Source: Terrimonas sp964445775 (GTDB taxonomy: Bacteria > Bacteroidota > Bacteroidia > Chitinophagales > Chitinophagaceae). Taken from it: a stretch of 64,000 nucleotides of DNA. The position numbers and the translations under genes are program-made. Positions 1 through 8,867 of this stretch are shown piece by piece. The DNA is taken from the NCBI GenBank assembly GCA_964445775.1, contig CAYUMH010000002.1, forward strand, positions 88,410 through 152,409, written 5' to 3'. Below the pieces are notes generated by a model. The model made no database searches. It saw only the letters and a list, made by a program, of their open reading frames with translations, and was not told the origin of the DNA. The stretch's first letter is position 1. Every line of letters starts with the position of its first letter.

Positions 1-1
1 A

Positions 2-943
2 GCCATTGGTATCATTTCCTGTAACCAAAATGAACAGAAAAAACCGGAACAGCCTACTCAGGAACCTCCGCTAACCACTGCAACTATAAGCAAAGAAATT
101 CCTATTTGGTCCAAAACTGTTCCCGACTCCGGGCTTATTAAAGGAACAGAAACCTATAATGACGGAATGATAAAGAATGTTTCCATCCCTACCATAAAAA
201 TATATTCACCAAAAGAAAACAATACGGGTGCCGCAGTACTTGTATTTCCGGGCGGCGGTTATAATAAACTAGCCATTGATCTTGAAGGTTCGGAAATATG
301 TGAATGGTTAGCCGCCATTGGTGTAACAGGAATACTTTTAAAATATAGAGTTCCTGCATCAGGACCACATTACGACAAAGATTGCCACTGTGAAAAAGAC
401 CCAATAAAACCGCTTGCCTTGCAAGACGCGCAAAGAGCCATGGCATTAGTTCGTTCCAGGGCGAAAGAATGGAATATAGACCCCAATAAAGTTGGTGTAA
501 TGGGATTTTCGGCCGGCGGACATTTGGTGGCAGATGTTAGTACTAACTACAGGAGAAGAGCTTATTCCATCACCGATCCGGTTGATACCATTAACTGCAG
601 GCCAGACTTTGGGATAGTGATGTTCCCGGGACATATGACTTTTCATACCAACAAACCTTATGAACTAAATAAAACACTTCCCGTTGACAGGAACACCCCA
701 CCGATGTTTTTATTGCAGGCAGGTAATGACAATGTTGATACTATCCAGCACTCATTGGTGTACTACATTGCGCTGAAAAAAGCAGGTGTTCCAACAGAAT
801 ATCATATATATGCAGAAGGTGGACACGCTTTTGGATTAAAGGAATCTGCTCAAAAAATACCCAATTGGGAGAAACTTCCTATTGCCGATTGGGAAAAGCT
901 GGTTGAAAGATGGTTACAAACAATTAAAATGACCAGGGAATAA
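2..943 (+). CDS. Lipoprotein alpha/beta hydrolase (acetyl-esterase/dienelactone-hydrolase-like), 5' truncated
   Basis: The reading frame is open from base 2, and its first visible residues (AIGIISC) read as the end of a lipoprotein signal peptide with a lipobox. The true start therefore lies before the window, and the internal ATG at 167 is not the start. A low-complexity Pro/Gln/Glu linker follows, then an alpha/beta-hydrolase domain with an oxyanion-hole segment (FPGGGY), nucleophile elbow GFSAGGH, an acid candidate in LQAGNDNVD and a C-terminal histidine in EGGHAFGL. Such enzymes deacylate sugar or small esters at the cell surface; the substrate cannot be read here. The complete triad suggests an active enzyme. 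A double-hairpin repeat follows the stop codon. Confidence 0.85.
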   Translation, partial: AIGIISCNQNEQKKPEQPTQEPPLTTATISKEIPIWSKTVPDSGLIKGTETYNDGMIKNVSIPTIKIYSPKENNTGAAVLVFPGGGYNKLAIDLEGSEICEWLAAIGVTGILLKYRVPASGPHYDKDCHCEKDPIKPLALQDAQRAMALVRSRAKEWNIDPNKVGVMGFSAGGHLVADVSTNYRRRAYSITDPVDTINCRPDFGIVMFPGHMTFHTNKPYELNKTLPVDRNTPPMFLLQAGNDNVDTIQHSLVYYIALKKAGVPTEYHIYAEGGHAFGLKESAQKIPNWEKLPIADWEKLVERWLQTIKMTRE

Positions 944-958
944 GAAAATGAAATCTCC

Positions 959-1008
959 GCTATTCGAAACTTCCAGTTTCGAATGATTATTCTATCGCCT
1001 TTGGCGAT
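959..1008. repeat. Double-hairpin intergenic repeat, copy 1
   Basis: This 50-bp unit carries two adjacent inverted repeats: TTCGAAAC/GTTTCGAA (963-983) and ATCGCC-TTT-GGCGAT (994-1008). Near-identical units occur at 1589-1639 and 3868-3917, all between genes and in the same orientation. It resembles bacterial REP/BIME units. The loops vary while the stems are kept. Confidence 0.8.
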
Positions 1009-1050
1009 TACTGCCTTTTATTTAGTAAATTTTCGGCTTACAACACAACA

Positions 1051-1560
1051 ATGGAACCGCATACACTATTACAATTTAAAGCCGAAATAAATATTATAGG
1101 TATCAACCCCTTTGTGTTTGTACCGGATAAAGTGCTTGAAAAAATATTCAAACAGGCCGGCAAAGAAAAAGGAAGTATTCCTGTAAAAGGTACTGTCAAC
1201 AGCAAGGCTTACCGGCAAACACTGGTAAGGTATGACAATGCATGGCGGCTTTACATTAATACTACCATGCTGAAAAACTCCCCTAAACGGATCGGGGAAA
1301 TAATAGAGATTACCATTGCCTTTGACGATGAAAGTCGCGATATCGCGGCACCACCATTATTTTTAAAAGCACTGAAAGCCAACAAATCCGCGAATGCGGT
1401 ATTTAAAACATTGCCACCTTCTCTACAAAAAGAAATTATCCGTTACCTGGCAAGACTTAAAACACCAGAAAGCCTGGAGAAAAATACAACCCAGGCCATA
1501 CAGTTCCTGTTAGGAAATGAACGGTTTATTGGCCGGCAATTACCAAAACGCTCTGAATAA
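1051..1560 (+). CDS. YdeI/OmpD-associated (OmdA) family protein with DUF1905-like N-terminus
   Basis: A 169-residue soluble protein without signal peptide. The N-terminal half (about 1-95) looks like the DUF1905 small beta-barrel: it starts with a FKAEI strand, then PVKGTVNSKAYRQTLV, and ends with ITIAFDDESRD. The C-terminal half (about 100-169) looks like the OmdA/YdeI domain (LPPSLQKEIIRYLARLKTPE). Members are linked to bacteriocin or cationic-peptide tolerance in some bacteria, but the biochemical role is unclear. It stands alone between two copies of the double-hairpin repeat. The family call is by recall of domain sequence, so function is tentative. Confidence 0.75.
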   Translation: MEPHTLLQFKAEINIIGINPFVFVPDKVLEKIFKQAGKEKGSIPVKGTVNSKAYRQTLVRYDNAWRLYINTTMLKNSPKRIGEIIEITIAFDDESRDIAAPPLFLKALKANKSANAVFKTLPPSLQKEIIRYLARLKTPESLEKNTTQAIQFLLGNERFIGRQLPKRSE

Positions 1561-1588
1561 ACATTCTGTGCTGTTATGCCACTATGCT

Positions 1589-1639
1589 GCTATTCGAAAC
1601 TTATTAGTTTCGAATTTTTATTCTATCGCCTGTGGCGAT
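1589..1639. repeat. Double-hairpin intergenic repeat, copy 2
   Basis: Second copy of the unit at 959-1008, with the same TTCGAAAC/GTTTCGAA and ATCGCC/GGCGAT stems. Its loops differ by a few bases (loop TGT in the second hairpin). It lies 29 bp after the 1051-1560 gene. Confidence 0.8.
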
Positions 1640-1782
1640 CATTCTCATCTCTCCCCTGATTTTTAACTCCCTGGTATTTCATTGCTGCAATAGGTATATT
1701 TCTTATTAGCTTCCTATCTTTAACCGCTGGCATTCCTGTCACAACAGTAACGTATATTTTATTCAATATAAACACCCTCTAT

Positions 1783-3231
1783 ATGAAATCGCTTTTCGCT
1801 GCTTTATTACTATTTGGTTTTTTGCTCCAAACAACTGTTTCCATAAACGCCCAGACTGACTGCAATTGTACCGAAACTTTTAAATGGGTAAAAGAAACTT
1901 TTGAAAAAAATGATGCAGGCTTTCAATATGCGCTGGAACAAAAAGGAAAAGACCTGTATGCCAAACATAATACCCTTTTTACAGCCAAAGTAAAGCCTGT
2001 TAAAGACAAGTATAAATGCGCCGATCTATTGAATGAATGGCTCAAGTTTTTCAGGAAAGGACATTTCGGGGTGATGGCATTAGGTGATGGCCCGGCGCAG
2101 TCGGTTAATACCACCAAATGGCCGGTACTACCGGTAACTGAGGAGCAACTTCGTAACAAGCCCGTCACTGATACCAGCGGATTGTTTACCGGCATCTGGA
2201 AAACAGGCGCTTATACCATTGGTATTGTTAAACAAAATAAAGGATACAAAGGCGTTATCCTTGAATCGGGCAACCCATCCTGGAAATACCAGCAGGTAAA
2301 AATGGAGATGAAGGACGATCAGGCCGGCACTTATTATATGGGAGATTTTTCACCTGTCAACTTCACTAAAGTAGAATGGCTAAGCAAAAATATGATCCGG
2401 CTGGCCCCGGCCATTACCCTGCAAAGAGTTTGCCCTGTTTACCCAGAAGATAAGGATGTACAATTGTATGTAAAAACCATGACAACCGACAAACCCTTTA
2501 TACAGGAGCTTTCTGATCAAACTGTATTATTCAGGATACCTTCTTTTGGTGGCGCACAGAAACCATTTATTGATAGTGTGATCAGGGAATTTTCGGCACT
2601 GATAAAAAGCAGGAAAAATTTAGTGATCGATATCCGCAATGGTACCGGTGGTGACGATGTGAGTTACGATAATATCATCCCTTTCCTGTACACCAACCCT
2701 ATACGTATTGTGGATATGGAGTTTTTATCTACTCCGCTGAATAATAAAAGAATGGAAGCCTACCTGGAGATACCCAACCTGTCCGAAAAAAACAGGCAGG
2801 AAGTACATGCCCTCCTGAAATTGCTGAACGATAACCTTGGTAAATTTGTACACTTAAAAAAAGGCAGGTATGTGGATATTGAAAAAATGGATTCCGTATT
2901 ACCTAACCCGGCCCAGGTGGCCATTATTGCCAATAAAAATAATGGCAGTACCGATGAACAGTTTTTACTGGCCGCCAAACAAAGTAAAAAAGTAAAGATA
3001 TTCGGCGAGTCAACTTTTGGTGTGCTGGATATTTCCAATATGCATTTTGTAAAATCGCCGGATCAAAAGTTTCAACTGGGTTATTGCCTTTCCAAAAGCT
3101 TCCGCATACCCGGTATGGCAATAGATGGTATTGGTATTCAGCCCGATTATTTTATGGATAAAACCATTCCCGATGAACAATGGCTGAAATATGTAATTTC
3201 GGTTTTAGAGGATAAAGAGTTTCAGCCATAA
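1783..3231 (+). CDS. Secreted S41-family peptidase-like protein
   Basis: A 482-residue protein with a Sec signal peptide (hydrophobic stretch to about residue 24, ending INAQ). The C-terminal half resembles tail-specific proteases of family S41: the segment LVIDIRNGTGGDDVSYDNII is the typical strand-loop. The NNGSTDEQFLLAAK stretch holds the likely nucleophile Ser, followed by GESTFGVLD. No PDZ domain is evident between the N-terminal helical region and the catalytic core, which is common in Bacteroidota relatives. It probably acts in the periplasm on unknown substrates. The 3261 gene follows after 29 bp and may be cotranscribed. Confidence 0.8.
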   Translation: MKSLFAALLLFGFLLQTTVSINAQTDCNCTETFKWVKETFEKNDAGFQYALEQKGKDLYAKHNTLFTAKVKPVKDKYKCADLLNEWLKFFRKGHFGVMALGDGPAQSVNTTKWPVLPVTEEQLRNKPVTDTSGLFTGIWKTGAYTIGIVKQNKGYKGVILESGNPSWKYQQVKMEMKDDQAGTYYMGDFSPVNFTKVEWLSKNMIRLAPAITLQRVCPVYPEDKDVQLYVKTMTTDKPFIQELSDQTVLFRIPSFGGAQKPFIDSVIREFSALIKSRKNLVIDIRNGTGGDDVSYDNIIPFLYTNPIRIVDMEFLSTPLNNKRMEAYLEIPNLSEKNRQEVHALLKLLNDNLGKFVHLKKGRYVDIEKMDSVLPNPAQVAIIANKNNGSTDEQFLLAAKQSKKVKIFGESTFGVLDISNMHFVKSPDQKFQLGYCLSKSFRIPGMAIDGIGIQPDYFMDKTIPDEQWLKYVISVLEDKEFQP

Positions 3232-3260
3232 ACAGTTTATGCAGCAATAAAAAAAATAAC

Positions 3261-3845
3261 ATGCTGATAAAAAATTTAGTAGGTAAGACTATCACCAATA
3301 TTTATGCTATTATTGAGCCTGAACACGGCGGCCTTGACAAAGGAGAATGCTTTATAGAACTTGATAATACAATCGTAATTGATATTCCATGGGGAAATAA
3401 TGAGGACGTTTATATTAAAGATTTAGTTCCTGCAGCCAAAAGCTTATTCGAAGATTTATCAGACATTCCGCTTTATCATGTAAACAAAGAAAATAAATCA
3501 ATTGAAACAATAGCCAGTGATTATCAGCAACAAAAGCGATCATTACTTGGAAGAATGAAAAAGCTATTCGGGCAAAAAGTAGTTATAAAAGACTACCTGC
3601 CATATAAAATTGAGTACCAGGAAAATAAATTAAAGTATATTCAAAACAGGAAAATTGTCGATTTTCTCTGGTATGAAGATGAGATTGAAAAAGGGTTTAT
3701 AGAACTTGATAACGGATTTATTATAACTGAAATAACCATTGCAAATAACGGTACAGGGCTGGTGGGATTACACTATTATGAAGACCATAATAGTTTAGTA
3801 AAACAAAAAGGTAATAATATACTTAGACTCAAGGATAAGCAGTAA
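3261..3845 (+). CDS. Hypothetical cytoplasmic protein with two FIELDN repeats
   Basis: A 194-residue soluble protein without signal peptide or membrane segment, not recognised. Two related stretches, GECFIELDNTIVIDIPWG (about 30-47) and KGFIELDNGFIITEI (about 143-157), suggest a duplicated beta-rich module. Composition is AT-rich and Lys/Ile/Asn-rich compared with the neighbours. The look (small, acidic, beta-rich, single copy next to repeats) is common among orphan immunity proteins, but nothing proves that. A third double-hairpin repeat follows the stop by 22 bp. Confidence 0.7.
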   Translation: MLIKNLVGKTITNIYAIIEPEHGGLDKGECFIELDNTIVIDIPWGNNEDVYIKDLVPAAKSLFEDLSDIPLYHVNKENKSIETIASDYQQQKRSLLGRMKKLFGQKVVIKDYLPYKIEYQENKLKYIQNRKIVDFLWYEDEIEKGFIELDNGFIITEITIANNGTGLVGLHYYEDHNSLVKQKGNNILRLKDKQ

Positions 3846-3867
3846 TTCAACAAAGAGTTCATACGCA

Positions 3868-3917
3868 GCTATTCGAAACTTATAGTTTCGAATCACTATG
3901 CTATCGCCTTTGGCGAT
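3868..3917. repeat. Double-hairpin intergenic repeat, copy 3
   Basis: Third copy of the 50-bp unit seen at 959 and 1589, with both stems intact (TTCGAAAC/GTTTCGAA and ATCGCC-TTT-GGCGAT). Confidence 0.8.
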
Positions 3918-4234
3918 GTTAAGCATGTTACTATAATTCCTTACCGCCCTAATGCCGGTCAGCGATATACAGTACAAGTGTGCGCCCCATAACAATACTG
4001 TCAGGGCAGTGCGCAAGGAACGATGCATTAAATTACTGCAGTTGGTTACATAATACCCATTACTTCCGGCTATATCGCTTTCACAATCCATTAACAGACC
4101 GTCCGCTTTCGATACAGTACTGTCAAGGGTTTCAGCAAAAACAGGGCTGGTTTTTACCGCTCATCAATATAGCATACATGTGTGATTATTACAATATATA
4201 AAAACTGTATTATTGTTTTTCACAAACCAACTTT
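3918..4234. other. Intergenic region with a degenerate dispersed repeat
   Basis: No convincing gene. Bases about 3969-4055 carry a diverged copy of a dispersed repeat (AGTACAAGTGTGCG..., GCGCAAGGAACGATGC, ACTGCAG) also found near 11270, 41830, 44510, 49315 and 61350. A 73-codon open frame at 3980-4201 runs through the repeat and is judged spurious. Confidence 0.6.
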
Positions 4235-6673
4235 ATGCGACTCTTTTTCCTGACTGCATTTCTTTTCACGGCCTTTATGACCCAGGCCCAGGCCGGTAAA
4301 ATAACCGGCAATATCTCTAATTTTTCCCGGGCAGAACTTGATGGTGCCGTAGCCACTTTACTGGCCGCCAAAGATTCGGCATTTATTAAAACAAGTTTTA
4401 TCGACTCTGCCGGTCGTTTTGAGTTTGAATTGTTGAAGACGGGTGCATACCTCGTGAGTATTTCGCCGGTAGGTTATCAGAAATATTACAGCAGTGTTAT
4501 CAATCTTACCAATGAGCAGCTACAGGTACAACTGCCGGAGATTATTTTACAGAAAGATGTACAGGCATTAGGTGAAGTAAGTGTAACATCACGCAAACCT
4601 TTTGTTGAAAGAAAAATTGACCGTACCGTCATCAACCCCGATGCCCTGATTGCCAATGCGGGCACCAATGCCCTGGAAGTATTGGAAAAATCACCGGGTA
4701 TATTGGTGGATGCTGATGGCAATATTTCTTTAAAAGGGAAAAGTGGTGTAATGGTGATCATTGATGATAAGCCAACCTATTTATCTGCTGCCGACCTGGC
4801 CGGGTATTTACGCTCGCTGCCCTCCGGCTCTATTGATGTTATTGAGATCATGACCAATCCGCCGGCGAAGTATGATGCGGCGGGTAATGCAGGGGTTATC
4901 AATATACGACTGAAGAAAAATAAAGCCGTGGGCATTAACGGTGGTATTAACCTGGGTTACGGACAAGGTAAGTATATGCGTACCAATAACAGCTTTAACC
5001 TCAACTACCGTATTAATAAAATAAACCTGTTTACCAATATCAGCATCAACGAAAACAATACCTACCAGGACCTGACCATTAACAGGTATTACTATAACAA
5101 TAATGGTTCTTACAATTCGGGCTTTACACAGAACTCCTATATCAAACGCCAGTTCAAGGGCCGGAATATGAACCTGGGTATGGATTATTACCTGACCGAT
5201 AAAACAACCCTGGGTGTGGTGTTATCCGGTTTTATCAATCCCGCTTCCACACCACTTACCAATAATGCCAAAGTGCTGGACAATAATGATAATGTGACCA
5301 GCCTGGTAGAAGCCAGTAACCCGACCAAACGCAAATGGACTAACGGCAGTGTGAACCTGAACTATGCATATAAGATCAACAAACAGGGTGAAGAGATATC
5401 TGCCAACTTTGACTATATACAATACAACGCCAGGCAGACACAGAACCTGACCAACTCCATCTTTACACCGGATCATGTACTGCAGGAGAGAACAATACTG
5501 TATTCCTCCTTACCGGCCGATCTGAATATTAAAACCGCCAAACTGGATTATACCAAACCATTTAAAGGCGGTGGTAAAGGCGGTGCGGGTTATAAAGCCA
5601 GCTATGTGAATACCGATAATATAGCCGACTTTTTTGATGTAGAAAATAATGTACATACACCCAATTACGATTTCTCCAACAGGTTCCAGTATAAAGAGCT
5701 GATCAATGCCGCTTATGTTAATTACTCAAAGGATTGGACAAAATTATCCTTACAGGCGGGTCTTCGTTTTGAGCATACCGATATTAAAGGACACCAGTTT
5801 GGTAACCCGGAGAAACAGGATTCGGCCTTTACCCGTAATTATGCCAGCCTGTTCCCTACGCTGTATGCCCTGTACCGTTTTGACAGCACCAATACCCACC
5901 AGCTCGGTTTTTCTTTTGGCCGCAGGATCGACCGCCCAAACTACCAGGATATGAACCCTTTTAGTTATCCTATGGACCGCTATACTTATTATGGTGGTAA
6001 CCCTTTCCTGGAGCCAACTTTCTCGTATAATTTTGAGCTGTCCCATACTTACAAAAACATGTTGACCACTTCACTGGAATACAGCATTACCAATAACCTG
6101 ATACAGGAAACCAATGAGCAGCGTGGCACTATTTATTATAGCCGTCCGGGTAATTTTGGTAAACAGATCGCTTATGGTATTAGTGTAAACGGCACCTTCC
6201 CCATAACCAAATGGTGGACCTTACAATTATATACCGAGCTGAAAAGCCTGGGCTTTAAATCGGTTATTTACGGACAGGTACTGGATGAAAGCCGTTTTTA
6301 CTGGTATGTGGGGCCTACCAACCAGTTTAATATTACCAAGACCCTTAGCGCCGAGTTAAGCGGTTCGTACCAGACAAGGGTACTGGTTGCCCAGTTCCTT
6401 ACCATTCCGGTTTGGCAAATGCGTGCCGGTATAGCACAAAAAATATGGAAGGGCAAAGGCACGGTTAAACTCAACCTGAGCGATATGTTTTATACCAACC
6501 AGCCGGGCGGTGATATCCGCAATATTGCCAACTCAAGGGCTAACTGGTTAAGTTACCTGGACAGCCGTGTGCTGAGCGTTGCTTTCAGCTACCGCTTCAA
6601 TAAAGGTAAATCACTGGCGGCCAGGAAATCCGGAGGATCGGATACCGAGAAACAAAGGGTAAATGCCCAGTAA
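4235..6673 (+). CDS. TonB-receptor-like outer-membrane beta-barrel protein (OMP_b-brl_3 type)
   Basis: An 812-residue outer-membrane protein. A signal peptide ends near TQAQAG. Residues about 22-110 form a carboxypeptidase-regulatory-like beta-sandwich, residues about 115-230 resemble a plug (NALEVLEKSPGILVDADGNI, then IEIMTNPPAKYDAAGNAGVI), and the rest is a barrel rich in alternating aromatic strands ending in the Phe-rich VAFSYRFNKG. Proteins of this type are TonB-dependent-receptor relatives of unknown ligand. The short Lys/Arg-rich tail after the last strand is unusual, since barrels normally end at the terminal aromatic. A terminator follows, so the LytTR gene downstream is probably a separate unit. 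Confidence 0.88.
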   Translation: MRLFFLTAFLFTAFMTQAQAGKITGNISNFSRAELDGAVATLLAAKDSAFIKTSFIDSAGRFEFELLKTGAYLVSISPVGYQKYYSSVINLTNEQLQVQLPEIILQKDVQALGEVSVTSRKPFVERKIDRTVINPDALIANAGTNALEVLEKSPGILVDADGNISLKGKSGVMVIIDDKPTYLSAADLAGYLRSLPSGSIDVIEIMTNPPAKYDAAGNAGVINIRLKKNKAVGINGGINLGYGQGKYMRTNNSFNLNYRINKINLFTNISINENNTYQDLTINRYYYNNNGSYNSGFTQNSYIKRQFKGRNMNLGMDYYLTDKTTLGVVLSGFINPASTPLTNNAKVLDNNDNVTSLVEASNPTKRKWTNGSVNLNYAYKINKQGEEISANFDYIQYNARQTQNLTNSIFTPDHVLQERTILYSSLPADLNIKTAKLDYTKPFKGGGKGGAGYKASYVNTDNIADFFDVENNVHTPNYDFSNRFQYKELINAAYVNYSKDWTKLSLQAGLRFEHTDIKGHQFGNPEKQDSAFTRNYASLFPTLYALYRFDSTNTHQLGFSFGRRIDRPNYQDMNPFSYPMDRYTYYGGNPFLEPTFSYNFELSHTYKNMLTTSLEYSITNNLIQETNEQRGTIYYSRPGNFGKQIAYGISVNGTFPITKWWTLQLYTELKSLGFKSVIYGQVLDESRFYWYVGPTNQFNITKTLSAELSGSYQTRVLVAQFLTIPVWQMRAGIAQKIWKGKGTVKLNLSDMFYTNQPGGDIRNIANSRANWLSYLDSRVLSVAFSYRFNKGKSLAARKSGGSDTEKQRVNAQ

Positions 6674-6697
6674 ATAGTCAATATATTTTTAGTAGCA

Positions 6698-6730
6698 AAC
6701 AGGCGGCCGGTAACGGTCGCCTGTTCTTTT
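6698..6730 (+). terminator. Rho-independent terminator after the 4235 gene
   Basis: A 12-bp stem with one mismatch (AACAGGCG...CGCCTGTT, loop GTAA) followed by CTTTT, 24 bp after the stop codon. Confidence 0.75.
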
Positions 6731-6799
6731 AACAGGCCTTTACATGAGCCGGATAAATGGTAACTTTATAAAACGATGTTATCATAAAATCTACTCTTT

Positions 6800-7645
6800 A
6801 TGTCCCATTTAGCTATTGCCCGTTTAGCTGTAACACCTAAAAAATTAACCGGCATCCTGACCGGCCTGGTTGTAGTACTGACAGGTATTACCGTTATAAT
6901 GGATTATGCTGAAGCAGGTTTTCGCCAAAGCAGTTTTTATTTTTCGGAATCCCTGCTCTTCAGTTCATGCTGGTTATTATTCGTACCGCTCCTGCACTTG
7001 CAGTTCCGCATAACCAGGTCACTTAAATACAAGAGCCGGCAAATACTCACCATACCGGCATTCATCACCTTTCATATTTTAATATACCCGGCATTGGTCT
7101 GGTCATTATCCGCTGTTTTTTACCCGCATACTTTTTCTTATGCACAAACCCTTGGCTTTGGACTGCCGCAATATTTTATCGTTTTGCTTTTAGGATACAC
7201 GATCATTCCTTTTATCAACCGCTTTTCCGGGCAACCATTACAAACAACACAGGTTGTTACGACTTCGCCGCCAGTATTAGCAGCAGCACAAAATATTGTT
7301 CATAGCCTTACGGTTACTACCGGCAAGGGCAACCGGGTAATTGTTAAAACCGACGAAATTGTATACATAGCTGCCAGTTCACCCTATATCCATATTTACC
7401 AGGCCAAACAAAAACTGGTGCATACGGAAACATTAAAACAGCTGGAAGCAAAACTGGACAGCACCCAATTTGTACGTATCCACCGGTCCTGTATAGTGAA
7501 CGTAAGAGAGGTGGTGGCTTATAAATCCAGGCTGAACGGTGATTATGACCTCACCCTTTCCACCGGCATGCAGTTGCGGTTAAGCCGCCACTATGCACCA
7601 GCCTTTAAAGCCATTTTTGATACCCCTCAACGGGTTACGGGGTAA
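6800..7645 (+). CDS. Membrane-anchored LytTR-family transcription regulator
   Basis: A 281-residue protein with about four membrane helices in residues 18-155 (TGILTGLVVVLTGITVIM, LFSSCWLLFVPLLHL, a helix around FITFHILIYPALVW, and YFIVLLLGYTIIPF). A C-terminal LytTR DNA-binding domain follows at about 175-275 (IVYIAASSPYIHIY, FVRIHRSCIVNV). There is no receiver domain, so it must sense through its membrane part or an unseen partner. Membrane-LytTR proteins of this form are frequent in Bacteroidota. No histidine kinase lies beside it. Confidence 0.85.
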   Translation: MSHLAIARLAVTPKKLTGILTGLVVVLTGITVIMDYAEAGFRQSSFYFSESLLFSSCWLLFVPLLHLQFRITRSLKYKSRQILTIPAFITFHILIYPALVWSLSAVFYPHTFSYAQTLGFGLPQYFIVLLLGYTIIPFINRFSGQPLQTTQVVTTSPPVLAAAQNIVHSLTVTTGKGNRVIVKTDEIVYIAASSPYIHIYQAKQKLVHTETLKQLEAKLDSTQFVRIHRSCIVNVREVVAYKSRLNGDYDLTLSTGMQLRLSRHYAPAFKAIFDTPQRVTG

Positions 7646-7713
7646 TTTCATCGTGTAAGCGTATTTTATTTGTAAACCAGCCGGTTATACCATCAATTTT
7701 GAAATAAAAAAAG

Positions 7714-8373
7714 ATGAAGCAATTGATCGTATGTAAACTGGTATTGGTTATTTGCCTGTTGATAAGCTGTAACAGCCGGACCCAAAATCAAACACCCGCC
7801 TTACGCAGTAATAAAACAGTAGGTGGTGGTTGCGATGGCTGCGAGTTAATGTATACCGGCATGCCGCAGCAGATTGATGCAGTGGACACGAGTGAAGGCT
7901 GGTTTGAAAAAGGCCAAAGACTGATTGTGAACGGTACTGTTTTTCAACAGAACGGCAAGACACCTGCACCCGGCGTGATCATTTACTACTGGCAAACCGA
8001 TAATGACGGGTATTACTCACCCAAACCGGGTATGGATGAAAAAGCAAAAATTCATGGTCACCTGCGTGGCTGGGTTAAAACAAATGAAAAAGGCGAATAC
8101 ACTATTTACACCATAAGGCCAGCCCCCTATCCTAACGATGTATTACCGGCGCATATTCACTATTCCATCAAAGAGCCGGACGTAGCCAATGAATATTATT
8201 CCGACGATCTCAATTTTACCGACGATAGCCTGCTGCCGCCATACTTAAAAAGATACCCGCAGGAAAACCGTGGAGGTAATGGTGTGGTACAAACTGTTTT
8301 GCAGGATGGTGTGCAGGTTTGCCGGCGCGATATTATACTGGGGCAAAATATCCCGGGTTACCGTAAAGAATAA
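7714..8373 (+). CDS. Lipoprotein with intradiol ring-cleavage dioxygenase-like domain
   Basis: A 219-residue lipoprotein (lipobox LLISC, Cys about 19). The body matches the C-terminal core of protocatechuate 3,4-dioxygenase-like proteins: YYWQTDNDGYYS, then GEYTIYTIRPAPYPND and PAHIHYSIKEP. The last two segments hold a Tyr and the His-x-His pair that bind Fe(III) in the family. The first Tyr ligand cannot be placed with certainty. Extracytoplasmic members of this kind are common in Bacteroidota and their substrates are mostly unknown. A regulatory or non-catalytic role is possible. It is followed by a separate promoter. Confidence 0.8.
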   Translation: MKQLIVCKLVLVICLLISCNSRTQNQTPALRSNKTVGGGCDGCELMYTGMPQQIDAVDTSEGWFEKGQRLIVNGTVFQQNGKTPAPGVIIYYWQTDNDGYYSPKPGMDEKAKIHGHLRGWVKTNEKGEYTIYTIRPAPYPNDVLPAHIHYSIKEPDVANEYYSDDLNFTDDSLLPPYLKRYPQENRGGNGVVQTVLQDGVQVCRRDIILGQNIPGYRKE

Positions 8374-8440
8374 AACAGGCAGAAATACCAGCCCCTTTCC
8401 CCTGGTTAACCTGTAAAAATTATTTTACGGGTTAATTAAT

Positions 8441-8472
8441 TTTGTTTTACTTTGTATTTCAAAGTACTTTTA
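8441..8472 (+). promoter_or_regulatory. Bacteroidota-type promoter candidate for the 8492 gene
   Basis: TTTG at 8441-8444, a 20-bp spacer, then TACTTTTA at 8465-8472 (one mismatch to TAnnTTTG), about 20 bp before the start codon. Within the spacer lies a perfect inverted repeat ACTTTG-TATTT-CAAAGT (8449-8465) that could be an operator. Confidence 0.45.
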
Positions 8473-8491
8473 ATTTAAAAAAAATAAATCT

Positions 8492-8830
8492 ATGATAGAA
8501 CAGCACATTTTCTGGAGTGAGTTATTCAAATCCTCAAAAATTACCCGCCGGGCTTTGGCCGGGGCCATACCAGCTTTTGTAGTGATAGCATTATTTCTGA
8601 TGATGCCCTATACGGTAGATAAGGACTGGTCAAAATACTGGATGCTCAGGCCGCTTTTTATAGTGCCGCTGGCCGGAGCCATGGGTGGACTTTTTTATCA
8701 TTTTATGGATACCTGTCGTAAATGCAACGGCTGGAACCGCCTGCTCACCATTGGCATCAGTGTACTGGTATATGTTGTAGGTGTATGGCTGGGTATTATT
8801 GTAGGCCTGGACGGCACACTGTGGGATTGA
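8492..8830 (+). CDS. Small membrane protein (often annotated as KefB-like, doubtful)
   Basis: A 112-residue protein with three predicted membrane helices (about 22-42, 54-68, 83-103) and a conserved-looking C-terminus GLDGTLWD. Bacteroidota relatives are often labelled potassium transporter KefB, but at this length it cannot be that antiporter, so no function is claimed. The downstream 8868 gene also encodes a small membrane protein, and both follow the promoter at 8441. Confidence 0.7.
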   Translation: MIEQHIFWSELFKSSKITRRALAGAIPAFVVIALFLMMPYTVDKDWSKYWMLRPLFIVPLAGAMGGLFYHFMDTCRKCNGWNRLLTIGISVLVYVVGVWLGIIVGLDGTLWD

Positions 8831-8867
8831 CACCGCCCGCTATTTATTAACCTGTAAACGATTTCTC

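Noticed and set aside
3980..4201. 73-codon plus-strand frame
   Set aside because: It runs through a dispersed repeat copy, has no recognisable domain and carries a His/Tyr-rich random composition.
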